Below, in pieces: positions 24,581-31,960 of a DNA stretch of 49,164 nt. Origin of the DNA: Ruthenibacterium sp. Its GTDB lineage: Bacteria > Bacillota > Clostridia > Oscillospirales > Ruminococcaceae. A model generated the notes under the pieces. That model was not told the DNA's origin, did not search any database, and was given only the letters and a program-made list of their open reading frames with translations. Numbering within the stretch: position 1 is the stretch's first letter; every line of letters starts with the position of its first letter. The stretch is taken from positions 1 through 49,164 of the forward strand of contig JAHHSL010000009.1 in assembly GCA_020025235.1 (NCBI GenBank). The letters run 5' to 3'. The translations under genes were made by a program, and so were the position numbers.

Positions 24581-26566
24581 ATGCAAAAAACAGCAAGCAC
24601 CGCAGAGGAAAAATTCCTGCTGCAGCTGGCGAAGGAATATCCCACGGTCGCGGCGGCGTCCAGCGAGATCATCAACCTGCAGGCAATCTTACGGCTTCCC
24701 AAACCGACCGAGCATTTTATGAGCGACCTTCACGGCGAATCGGATGCGTTCACCCACATTCTGGGCAATGCGTCCGGCGTCATCCGCGAAAAGGTGGATC
24801 GCGTTCTTGCCAACGAAATGACGCGCAGTGAACGCGCGGAGCTTGCAACGCTGATCTACTATCCCGTGCAGAAGCTGGCGCAGCTGAAACCGCGGCAGGA
24901 GGATCTGGATGACTGGTACCGGCAGGTGCTGTACCGGCTGATCAGCGTGTGCCGGATGATGTCCTCAAAATACACGCGCAGCTTTGTGCGCAAGCGTCTG
25001 CCGCAGGGCTTTGCCTATATTATGGATGAGCTGCTGCACGCCCATTACGAGGATCACGACAAGGGCTTTTATTACGGGCGCATCCTGGATTCTATTATAG
25101 ATATCGGCCGTGCGGACGATTTCATTATCGCACTCGCGCAGCTGATTCAAAAGCTGGCGGTGTACCGGCTGCACATCGTGGGCGATATTTTCGACCGCGG
25201 CCCGCGTCCTGATATTATTCTGGATGAGCTTATGGCGCATCATTCGGTGGATATCCAGTGGGGAAACCACGACGTCCAGTGGATGGGCGCGGCAGCGGGC
25301 AGCGCCGCATGCGTGGCAAGCGTCATCCACGTCACGCTCAGCTACAATAATGCCGAGACGATCGAGGACGGCTACGGCATCAGCCTGCGCCCGCTTTCCC
25401 AGTTTGCCGAGGTGGTTTACAAGGATACCGATGTATCCGGCTTTATGCCGAAGCTGACGGAAGCGGGGGATTATTCGCCGGCAGACCTGATGCGCACCGC
25501 ACGCATGCATAAGGCAATCGCCGTGATGCTGTTCAAGCTGGAATGCAGGCTGATCCACCGCAACCCGGAATTTCAGATGAATGACCGCGCGCTGCTGGAA
25601 AAAGTGGATTTCGTCCGTCAGACCATAGTGATCAATGGGACGGAATATCATATGAAAGACTGCGATTTCCCGACGGTCGATCCGCAGCACCCGGCCGAGC
25701 TGACGGCAGACGAGCACGAAGTGCTGGACAGGCTTTGCCAAAGCTTTGTGCAGAGCGAAAAGCTTGCGCGCCACGTTCGCTTTTTGTACGCAAAGGGCAG
25801 CGTATATCACATCGAAAACAACAACCTGCTGTTTCACGGTGCGGTTCCGCTGGACGAAAACGGAGACTTTGCCAAGGTGGAATACGGCGGCAAAACCTAT
25901 TCCGGGCGCGCGTGGATGGATCAGTGCGAGCGCCTTGCGCGGCAGGGATATTTTGCCCCGCGTGAAAGCGAGGCGCACCGCCGCGGACAGGATTTTCTGT
26001 ATTATCTGTGGTGCGGCCCAAAATCGCCGATTTTCGGGCGCGACTGCATGGCGTCGTTTGAACACCTGTTTGTAGACGGCGAATTTTCGGAGACGAAGAA
26101 TCCGTATTATCTTTACATTGAAAACGAGGATGAAAGCGTTGCACTGGATACCGTGCGGCGGATCTTTGAGGAATTCGGGCTGGATTTCGAGACGAGCCAC
26201 ATCATCAACGGGCATGTGCCCGTGCGCGCATCCAACGGGGAACAGCCCGTCAAAGCGGGCGGGAAGCTTATCGTGATCGACGGCGGCTTCTGCAAGGCGT
26301 ATCATCAGCGCACCGGGATTGCGGGCTATACGCTGGTTTCGTCCTCCCGCGGGCTTTCGCTGCGCAGCCATGAACCGTTTGAAAGCACCCAGAAGGCGAT
26401 CGCCGAAAATCTGGATATCCTTTCAACAAAGGATGTGTTCGAGCCGAGCGGCAAGCGCATCTATGTGGAGGATACGGACGAGGGCGCAAGGCTGCGCGAC
26501 CGGATCGGGGATCTGAAAAAGCTGCTGGCCGCCTATGCGGACGGCACGATCAAAGAACAGGCATAA
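24581..26566 (+). CDS. fbp: fructose-1,6-bisphosphatase class III
   Basis: Gluconeogenic phosphatase converting fructose-1,6-bisphosphate to fructose-6-phosphate, of the Mn-dependent class III (Firmicutes) type. Metallophosphoesterase motifs are SDLHGESDAF (48-57), GDIFDRGPRPD (from 201) and WGNHDVQWMGA (from 227); NGHVPVRAS and VIDGGFCKAYH are in the C-terminal part. 661 residues, the class III size. ATG 24581 is 6 nt after AAGGGGG (24568-24574); the preceding ATG 24578 is too close to it. The much longer open frame upstream crosses the antisense radical SAM gene and is rejected. A tyrosine phosphatase gene follows after 22 nt. Confidence 0.95.
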   Translation: MQKTASTAEEKFLLQLAKEYPTVAAASSEIINLQAILRLPKPTEHFMSDLHGESDAFTHILGNASGVIREKVDRVLANEMTRSERAELATLIYYPVQKLAQLKPRQEDLDDWYRQVLYRLISVCRMMSSKYTRSFVRKRLPQGFAYIMDELLHAHYEDHDKGFYYGRILDSIIDIGRADDFIIALAQLIQKLAVYRLHIVGDIFDRGPRPDIILDELMAHHSVDIQWGNHDVQWMGAAAGSAACVASVIHVTLSYNNAETIEDGYGISLRPLSQFAEVVYKDTDVSGFMPKLTEAGDYSPADLMRTARMHKAIAVMLFKLECRLIHRNPEFQMNDRALLEKVDFVRQTIVINGTEYHMKDCDFPTVDPQHPAELTADEHEVLDRLCQSFVQSEKLARHVRFLYAKGSVYHIENNNLLFHGAVPLDENGDFAKVEYGGKTYSGRAWMDQCERLARQGYFAPRESEAHRRGQDFLYYLWCGPKSPIFGRDCMASFEHLFVDGEFSETKNPYYLYIENEDESVALDTVRRIFEEFGLDFETSHIINGHVPVRASNGEQPVKAGGKLIVIDGGFCKAYHQRTGIAGYTLVSSSRGLSLRSHEPFESTQKAIAENLDILSTKDVFEPSGKRIYVEDTDEGARLRDRIGDLKKLLAAYADGTIKEQA

Positions 26567-26588
26567 AGGGAAAGGAGAGAAAAGCCCG

Positions 26589-27377
26589 ATGCAAACCGAA
26601 AAAACCGGCGAACCGCTGCCGTTTGAAGCGTGTGAAAATTTCCGTGAGCTGGGCGGATACGAGGGGTTCGGCGGCAGACATGTGCGCCGGGGCGTCTTTT
26701 ACCGTTCGCCCGCGCTGGCAAATATCCGCACACCGGCCGATGTGGAACGCTTTTGTGCGCTGGGCATCCGCAAGGCGTTTGATTTCCGTTCGGCTGTTGA
26801 ACGCACTGCCGCACCCGACCCCGCGTTTGAAGGTGTGGAAAATATCCCCGTCAGCGCGCTGATCGACGAAAACGGCGCGGAGGTCGATTTTGATCTGGAG
26901 GAGATGATCCGCACCGAAGAAGGACTGCGCCGCATGGTGCAGGATGTGCACGAAGGATACGCGCGCATGCCGTTCGGCAGCAAAGCGTACCGGCAGATGT
27001 TCGACGCGATCCGCGCGGACGAGGTGCCGCTGCTGTTCCACTGCACAGCGGGCAAGGATCGCACCGGCGTCGCGGCGGCGCTGATCCTGAAAATGCTGGG
27101 CGTATCGGACGAGGACGTCATGGCTGACTATCTGCGCACGAACGAATGCCGCCGCACCGGGCTGCAGAATGTGTGCCGCCTGATCGAATCGGCGGGACAT
27201 CCGCACGAGCTTGCGATGCAGACGGCGAAAATCGCTTCCGGCGTGCGCGCCGAAAGCCTGCAGAGCGCACTGGACGCGATCGCACAGCGCTATCCTTCTT
27301 ATGAGGACTATCTCGAAGCCGAATACGGCATCGGGAAAACCGAACTGGAACAGGTCCGTGCACGCTATCTGGAATAA
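26589..27377 (+). CDS. tyrosine/serine protein phosphatase (Y_phosphatase3 type)
   Basis: Cys-dependent phosphatase with the P-loop HCTAGKDRTG (C152-x5-R158) and the family N-terminus NFRELGGYEG followed by RRGVFYRS. It matches the group of bacterial tyrosine/lipid phosphatases that includes Listeria LipA and mycobacterial PtpB. 262 residues, no signal peptide, so probably cytoplasmic; the substrate (phosphoprotein or phosphoinositide-like) is unknown. ATG 26589 follows AAAGGAGAG (26572-26580). Likely co-transcribed with fbp upstream; deoD is 51 nt downstream with its own ribosome binding site. Confidence 0.88.
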   Translation: MQTEKTGEPLPFEACENFRELGGYEGFGGRHVRRGVFYRSPALANIRTPADVERFCALGIRKAFDFRSAVERTAAPDPAFEGVENIPVSALIDENGAEVDFDLEEMIRTEEGLRRMVQDVHEGYARMPFGSKAYRQMFDAIRADEVPLLFHCTAGKDRTGVAAALILKMLGVSDEDVMADYLRTNECRRTGLQNVCRLIESAGHPHELAMQTAKIASGVRAESLQSALDAIAQRYPSYEDYLEAEYGIGKTELEQVRARYLE

Positions 27378-27428
27378 GCAGAGCGGATCGTTTTGAAAAA
27401 ATATTGAACGATAAAGGAGAATGAACTT

Positions 27429-28142
27429 ATGTCTACACCGCACAATGCAGCTGCAAAAGGTGATTTTGCAAAAACCGTCCTGATGCCCGGCGATCCGCTG
27501 CGCGCAAAATTTATTGCCGAGACATTTCTGGAAAACCCCAGACTCGTCACTTCGGTGCGCGGCATGCTGGGCTACACGGGCACATACAAGGGCGCGCCGG
27601 TGTCCGTCATGGGCAGCGGCATGGGCATGCCGTCCATTGGCATTTATTCGTGGGAGCTGTTCACGCAGTATGATGTGGAAAACATCATCCGCATCGGCTC
27701 GGCAGGCTCTTACAGCGAGCAGGCCAAGGTGTTCGATGTGGTCCTTGCAGCGGGCGCATACAGCGAAAGCAGCTATGCCAAAACCCAGAACGGGTACGAC
27801 GGCAGCATGACCTATCCTTCCGACCGGCTGAATCGGCGTCTGCGTGCAAGCGCGGAAAAGCTGGGCATGAAGATGATCGAGGGCAACATTCATTCCAGCG
27901 ACGTGTTTTACCGCAGCACAACGCCGGATTACTGGGAAAAGCTGCGCGATGAAAAGGGCTGCCTTGCCGTGGAAATGGAAAGCTTTGCACTGTTCCACAA
28001 CGCAAAGGTGACGGGAAAGAATGCCGCCTGCCTGCTGACGATTTCCGACAGCTTTGTCTCGCATGAGGAAACCACGGCCGAACAGCGCCAGACGAGCTTT
28101 ACCAACATGATGGAAATCGCGCTGGGCAGCGTACTGGAGTAA
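27429..28142 (+). CDS. deoD: purine nucleoside phosphorylase, DeoD type
   Basis: Phosphorolysis of purine (deoxy)nucleosides to base and (deoxy)ribose-1-phosphate. The hexameric trimer-of-dimers family is recognised by the phosphate-binding MPGDPLRAKFIAE, GSGMGMPSIGIYSWEL, RIGSAGSYS and the nucleoside site AVEMESFALF; the catalytic Asp lies in LTISDSFVSHE. 237 residues, full length. ATG 27429 follows AAAGGAG (27414-27420). The cytidine deaminase gene starts 5 nt after its stop, so the two are one operon for nucleoside salvage. Confidence 0.96.
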   Translation: MSTPHNAAAKGDFAKTVLMPGDPLRAKFIAETFLENPRLVTSVRGMLGYTGTYKGAPVSVMGSGMGMPSIGIYSWELFTQYDVENIIRIGSAGSYSEQAKVFDVVLAAGAYSESSYAKTQNGYDGSMTYPSDRLNRRLRASAEKLGMKMIEGNIHSSDVFYRSTTPDYWEKLRDEKGCLAVEMESFALFHNAKVTGKNAACLLTISDSFVSHEETTAEQRQTSFTNMMEIALGSVLE

Positions 28143-28147
28143 TAAAA

Positions 28148-28573
28148 ATGAACGATACAATCGACCGTGCCGCACTGATCCGCGCTGCATTTGCAGCGCG
28201 GGAGCATGCATATGCCCCGTATTCGGGCTTCAAGGTGGGGGCGGCGCTGCTTGCAAAAAACGGAACCGTATACACGGGCTGCAACATTGAATGTGCGACG
28301 TTTTCGCCCACGAACTGTGCGGAACGCACGGCGCTGTTCAAAGCGGTGAGCGAGGGCGTGCACGAATTTGCGGCGGTGGCGATCGTCGGCGCAAAGGCAC
28401 ACGGGCCGGACGATACGCTGGTGACGTCCCCGTGCGGCGTATGCCGGCAGATGCTGTACGAATTCGGCGGGAAAGACCTGCTTGTCATCATGGCAAAAAG
28501 CGAAACCGATTTTCGGGAAATGACGCTCGGGGAGCTTCTTCCGCTGGGCTTCGGGCCGGAAAAAGTGCTGTAA
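28148..28573 (+). CDS. cdd: cytidine deaminase
   Basis: Zn-dependent deamination of cytidine and deoxycytidine to uridine forms. Zinc and catalytic residues: C57-A-E59 (NCAERTALF) and P95-C96-x2-C99 (PCGVCRQML). Substrate-binding YSGFKVGAALL is at the N-terminus. 141 residues, the homotetrameric form. It follows deoD by 5 nt with little room for a ribosome binding site (gtactggagtaataaa serves), suggesting coupling. A strong separate promoter for the lipoprotein gene begins 47 nt after its stop. Confidence 0.95.
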   Translation: MNDTIDRAALIRAAFAAREHAYAPYSGFKVGAALLAKNGTVYTGCNIECATFSPTNCAERTALFKAVSEGVHEFAAVAIVGAKAHGPDDTLVTSPCGVCRQMLYEFGGKDLLVIMAKSETDFREMTLGELLPLGFGPEKVL

Positions 28574-28619
28574 AGCACGCGCCGCAGCCGTTATGGTTCG
28601 ATAAAAATACGGAATATAC

Positions 28620-28648
28620 TTGAAAAAAAGATTCTTTTTTTGTATACT
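28620..28648 (+). promoter_or_regulatory. strong promoter of the BMP lipoprotein gene
   Basis: TTGAAA (28620-28625), 17-nt spacer and TATACT (28643-28648) with TG directly before it. This predicts a leader of about 110 nt. Confidence 0.75.
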
Positions 28649-28660
28649 ATCATAGGAACG

Positions 28661-28738
28661 TCTGCGGAATCCCCTGCAGACACCCGGAATGTACTGCCGC
28701 AGACACCGCGGAAGTACAGAACAAACCGGTTCCGCAAG
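28661..28738 (+). promoter_or_regulatory. structured, repeat-containing 5' leader of the BMP gene
   Basis: Three hairpins in a row: GTCTGC/GCAGAC (28660-28681); GTACT-CCGC paired with GCGG-AGTAC (28691-28717); and GTTCC-GCAA-GGAAC (28729-28742). An imperfect 21-nt direct repeat occupies 28676-28696 and 28699-28719. No known riboswitch class was recognised. It could be a cis-regulatory RNA or a protein-binding leader. Confidence 0.4.
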
Positions 28739-28763
28739 GAACAAAACAAAAAGGAGAATTATC

Positions 28764-29861
28764 ATGAAGAAAATTCTTGCACTGGCTATGGCAGCAATGC
28801 TTGCACTGACACTGTTTGCAGGCTGCGGCGCAGGCAGCAGCAATCCTGAACTTGCACTGATTACCGATATCGGTACGATCGATGATAAGTCGTTCAACCA
28901 GGGTGCATGGGAAGGACTTGTAAAATACGCAGAAGAGCACGACATCGGTCATCAGTACTATCAGCCGACCGAAAAGAGCACCACTGCTTACCTTGAATCT
29001 ATCGATCAGGCGATCCAGAACGGCGCAAAGGTCGTTGTAACACCGGGCTACCTGTTTGAAGAGCCTGTCTTTATCGCACAGGATCAGCACCCGGACGTTA
29101 AGTTCATCCTGATCGACGGCAACCCCCACGATGCAGAATACAAGGAATTCAAAACCGCTGATAACACCGTAGGCATCACGTTTGCGGAAGATCAGGTTGG
29201 CTTCCTTGCCGGTTATGCCGCTGTTAAGGAAGGCATGACGAAGCTGGGCTTCATGGGCGGCATGGCTGTTCCGGCTGTTGTGAAATACGGCTACGGCTTT
29301 GTTCAGGGCGCTGAATATGCAGCACAGGAACTGGGCATGGCAGACGGCAGCATCGAAATCGTCTACAACTACACCGGCGGCTTTGATGCAACCCCGGAAG
29401 CACAGAACCAGGCAGCTGCATGGTACAACAACGGCACCGAAGTGATCTTCGCTGCAGGCGGCGCTGTCGGCAACTCTGTTATGGCAGCTGCTGAAGCAGT
29501 CGGCGCTAAGGTCATCGGCGTTGACGTTGACCAGTCTGTTGAATCGGATACCGTTATCACCTCTGCTCTGAAGGGCCTGGGCGTATCGGTTTACGATATG
29601 CTGAAGGCTGTTTATGACAACAGCTTCCCCGGCGGCCAGAACCTTGTGTTCGACGCTGCAAACAACGGCGTTTCTCTGGCAATGGATACTGCAAAGTTTG
29701 ACAAGTTCACAAAGGCTGATTACGATACTCTGTTCGCAGCAATGCAGAACGATACCGACGGCATCAGCAGCAGCATCCTGAAGAACGTTGATGAAAACGG
29801 CAAGGATGTCATGCTCAGCGATCTGCCCCTGAAGGCAGTTGTCGTTACCGAAGTGAAATAA
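28764..29861 (+). CDS. BMP-family nucleoside-binding lipoprotein (ABC transporter substrate-binding)
   Basis: Surface lipoprotein of the basic membrane protein/PnrA family, which captures nucleosides for an ABC importer. Signal peptide MKKILALAMAAMLALTLFAG ends in the lipobox LFAGC, with C21 the lipidated cysteine. Family motifs ALITDIGTIDDKSFNQGAWE, GITFAEDQVGFLAGYAA and FAAGGAVGNSV are present. 365 residues. Codon use (gct, gtt, aag) suggests high expression. ATG 28764 follows AAGGAG (28751-28756) at 7 nt. It has its own promoter, long leader and terminator; the ATPase and permease partners are not in the window. deoD-cdd next to it supports nucleosides as ligand. Confidence 0.93.
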   Translation: MKKILALAMAAMLALTLFAGCGAGSSNPELALITDIGTIDDKSFNQGAWEGLVKYAEEHDIGHQYYQPTEKSTTAYLESIDQAIQNGAKVVVTPGYLFEEPVFIAQDQHPDVKFILIDGNPHDAEYKEFKTADNTVGITFAEDQVGFLAGYAAVKEGMTKLGFMGGMAVPAVVKYGYGFVQGAEYAAQELGMADGSIEIVYNYTGGFDATPEAQNQAAAWYNNGTEVIFAAGGAVGNSVMAAAEAVGAKVIGVDVDQSVESDTVITSALKGLGVSVYDMLKAVYDNSFPGGQNLVFDAANNGVSLAMDTAKFDKFTKADYDTLFAAMQNDTDGISSSILKNVDENGKDVMLSDLPLKAVVVTEVK

Positions 29862-29883
29862 GTTTTTTTCCCGGCAATCTGCA

Positions 29884-29917
29884 AGCGGAACAGCGAAAGC
29901 TGTTCCGCTTTTTGTTT
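29884..29917 (+). terminator. terminator after the BMP gene
   Basis: AGCGGAACAGC and GCTGTTCCGCT are perfect 11-bp arms with a GAAA loop, followed by TTTTGTTTTG. Confidence 0.92.
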
Positions 29918-30039
29918 TGTGCCGGAAACGGGCCGCACCCAAAGCGCGGCAATGCAGCGGTGCGGCGGCAAAGTGCATTTAATTATCGGGATTGTTTGAA
30001 ACTTTTTGATAAAATGTTCACAAATACGGGAAACAGATG

Positions 30040-30048
30040 TGATACAAT
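30040..30048 (+). promoter_or_regulatory. extended -10 promoter of citrate synthase
   Basis: TG-A-TACAAT at 30040-30048. TTCACA (30017-30022) lies 20 nt before the hexamer, too far for a good -35, so this looks like an extended -10 promoter. Confidence 0.45.
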
Positions 30049-30109
30049 GGATAAAATACATACAGCACTTGAATAGAGCAGGGTGTATAAAGGGAAGGAG
30101 AGATACTGT

Positions 30110-31483
30110 ATGCCAATCGACAAGACAATTGATTATTCTGAAATCACACCGGAAATCATGGAGCTGACAAAACGCTGCATTTCCGATAATCAGATCGATC
30201 CGGAGCTGTATACCAAATATGCAGTAAACCGCGGACTGCGCGATTTGAACGGAAACGGCGTGCTGACGGGTCTTACGGAAATCAGTGAGATCCGTTCCAG
30301 CAAAACGGTTGACGGCAAGAAGATGCCGTGCGAAGGCAAGCTGTTCTACCGCGGCGTGGACGTGGAGGAGATCGTCAAAGGCTTCGTCCGTGAAAAACGC
30401 TATGGCTTCGAGGAAACGGTTTATCTGCTTTTGTTCGGTTCACTGCCCAACCGCAAGGAACTTTCCGAGTTCACGGCGCTGCTGGCACGGTATCGTTCTC
30501 TGCCCACAAACTTTGTGCGCGACGTTATCCTGAAAGCACCGAACGCGGATATGATGAATACACTTGCGCGCAGCGTGCTTACATTATACAGCTATGATGC
30601 GCGCGCCACGGATAACAGCATTGAAAATGTGCTGCGCCAGTGTCTGCAGCTGATTGCACTGTTCCCGATGCTTTCGGTCTACGGATATCAGGCATACAGC
30701 CATTATGTACTCGACCAGAGCCTGATCATCCACAATCCGATCCCCGAGCTTTCCACGGCAGAAAATCTGCTGCACATCCTTCGTCCGGACGGCAAATATA
30801 CCGAGCTGGAAGCGCGCATCCTGGATCTTGCGCTGGTGCTGCATGCCGAACACGGCGGCGGCAACAACTCCACCTTCACGATGCATGTCGTGACATCTTC
30901 CGGCACGGATACCTATTCCGCGGTTGCGGCTTCCCTGGCAAGCCTGAAAGGCCCCAAGCACGGCGGCGCAAACATCAAGGTCATGCAGATGTTTGAGGAC
31001 ATGAAAGAAAAGCTGCCAGACTGGCACGACGACGAAGCGATCCAGGCTTATCTGCGTGCGCTGCTGCACAAGGAGGCCTTTGACAAGGCCGGCCTGATCT
31101 ACGGCATGGGACACGCGGTCTATTCTTTGAGCGACCCGCGCGCCAATGTGTTCAAAAACTTTGTGGAAATGCTGGCCGAAGAAAAAGGGCGCCACGAAGA
31201 ATATGAGCTGTATGCCAAGGTGGCGGATTATGCGCCGAAGATCATTGCACAGGAACGCAAGATCTATAAAGGCGTTTCGCCCAATATCGACTTTTACAGC
31301 GGGTTTGTATACAGCATGCTGGATCTGCCGCTGGAACTGTACACGCCGATCTTTGCTGTCAGCCGTATTGCAGGCTGGAGCGCGCACCGCATTGAAGAGC
31401 TTGTCAACGCGGGCAAGATCATCCGCCCGAGCTACAAGAGCGTCAAGCCGGAAACCCCCTACAAGCCGCTTGCTGAACGCTGA
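30110..31483 (+). CDS. gltA: citrate synthase
   Basis: Condenses oxaloacetate and acetyl-CoA to citrate. Conserved features: LFYRGVDVEEIVKGF; the His-containing LHAEHGGGNNSTF (H245, H248); GPKHGGANIKVM; and GMGHAVYSLSDPRA (H335), with the C-terminal substrate/CoA region IDFYSGFVYSMLDLP. 457 residues, longer than the ~370-residue Bacillus type because of an N-terminal ~60-residue extension, as in other Clostridia. ATG 30110 has GAAGGAG (30094-30100) at 9 nt. It is monocistronic. No aconitase or isocitrate dehydrogenase is adjacent; a role in glutamate synthesis is an inference. Confidence 0.94.
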   Translation: MPIDKTIDYSEITPEIMELTKRCISDNQIDPELYTKYAVNRGLRDLNGNGVLTGLTEISEIRSSKTVDGKKMPCEGKLFYRGVDVEEIVKGFVREKRYGFEETVYLLLFGSLPNRKELSEFTALLARYRSLPTNFVRDVILKAPNADMMNTLARSVLTLYSYDARATDNSIENVLRQCLQLIALFPMLSVYGYQAYSHYVLDQSLIIHNPIPELSTAENLLHILRPDGKYTELEARILDLALVLHAEHGGGNNSTFTMHVVTSSGTDTYSAVAASLASLKGPKHGGANIKVMQMFEDMKEKLPDWHDDEAIQAYLRALLHKEAFDKAGLIYGMGHAVYSLSDPRANVFKNFVEMLAEEKGRHEEYELYAKVADYAPKIIAQERKIYKGVSPNIDFYSGFVYSMLDLPLELYTPIFAVSRIAGWSAHRIEELVNAGKIIRPSYKSVKPETPYKPLAER

Positions 31484-31493
31484 AATGCAAAAC

Positions 31494-31525
31494 AAAAAAG
31501 CCGTCCCGGCAGGGGCGGCTTTTTT
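31494..31525. terminator. bidirectional terminator between gltA and a minus-strand transcript
   Basis: AAAAAAGCCGTCCC and GGGGCGGCTTTTTT pair around GGCA with one G-U. It ends gltA on the plus strand and would also end the leftward transcript described at 31526-31742. Confidence 0.85.
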
Positions 31526-31742
31526 GCTGCGTTTTGAGCTAACACCACAAAAGAAGAATAAGGATGGAAAAATACAGGACGCGCATCAACATGGAACTTT
31601 GAAAGAAAAACGCGCCTTGTTATGCCGTACTCCGATGTTTGCGGTTCGGAGCACAAGCTAAAATGAAGGCCTTTTTGTCTGTGCAGAGTGCGGCAACAAA
31701 CTGCATTGAAAAGGCGCTGTCATCAGTTAGCTTTAACTAACT
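31526..31742 (-). ncRNA. candidate regulated small RNA (about 220-250 nt), minus strand
   Basis: A near-consensus minus-strand promoter at 31777-31749 predicts a start near 31742 and a terminator at 31525-31494 closes the unit. No ORF with a ribosome binding site fills it; two short frames exist (31620-31706, 28 codons; 31539-31592, 17 codons). The 3' half is pyrimidine-rich and would be largely unpaired (CUUAUUCUUCUUUUG type), suited to pairing with purine-rich Shine-Dalgarno regions. A palindrome covers the start site, so the transcript should be regulated. This is a prediction only. Confidence 0.4.
31539..31592 (-). CDS. possible 17-residue hydrophobic peptide
   Basis: ATG at 31592-31590 to TAG at 31541-31539 encodes MLMRVLYFSILILLLWC, which looks like a membrane-spanning micropeptide. 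There is no Shine-Dalgarno site near the ATG, so expression is doubtful; the hydrophobicity may simply follow from the pyrimidine-rich sequence. It ends 14 nt before the terminator of the same transcript. Confidence 0.2.
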   Translation of the reverse strand: MLMRVLYFSILILLLWC

Positions 31743-31746
31743 GATG
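31721..31746. promoter_or_regulatory. palindromic operator at a minus-strand start site
   Basis: Perfect 10-bp arms CATCAGTTAG (31721-31730) and CTAACTGATG (31737-31746) with a 6-nt centre. It begins 2 nt downstream of the minus-strand -10 and covers the predicted start, a classic repressor position. The TTAG/CTAA cores recall DtxR-family metalloregulator boxes, but the regulator is unknown. Confidence 0.65.
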
Positions 31747-31748
31747 CT

Positions 31749-31777
31749 ATAATACCATGCCTTCGGGCTTTCGTCAA
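31749..31777 (-). promoter_or_regulatory. strong minus-strand promoter
   Basis: On the minus strand: TTGACG (31777-31772), exactly 17 nt, TATTAT (31754-31749). It points left, away from lacZ, into a region without a normal gene. A plus-strand TATAAT at 31748-31753 overlaps but has no -35. Confidence 0.65.
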
Positions 31778-31871
31778 GCCTTTTTTTGAATTTTTTTTCG
31801 ATCCTGCAAAATTGTACTTCGGCGGTGAAAAAAGAGCTTTGCAAAAAACAATGAAAATTCGTGGGCAGGCA

Positions 31872-31900
31872 TTGCCAGCCGCAGCGGAAAAGGATATTAT
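31872..31900 (+). promoter_or_regulatory. promoter of lacZ
   Basis: TTGCCA (31872-31877), 17-nt spacer, TATTAT (31895-31900), about 60 nt before the GTG start. No catabolite-repression (cre) palindrome was found next to it. Confidence 0.6.
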
Positions 31901-31960
31901 TGTAATGGTTATTTTAAAATCCGCTGCATTGAAAGGCGGAAACCAAAAGGAGGACAAGCT

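Noticed and set aside
31459..31656. 65-codon minus-strand ORF downstream of the operator promoter
   Set aside because: It reads straight through the bidirectional terminator (31494-31525) into the 3' end of gltA and has no ribosome binding site.
31620..31706. 28-codon minus-strand frame near the start of the candidate sRNA
   Set aside because: No Shine-Dalgarno site and no distinctive composition; kept only as part of the transcript description.
31748..31753. Plus-strand TATAAT as a promoter toward lacZ
   Set aside because: No -35 at a workable distance and a small hairpin plus T run follows within 50 nt; the lacZ promoter at 31872-31900 is better.
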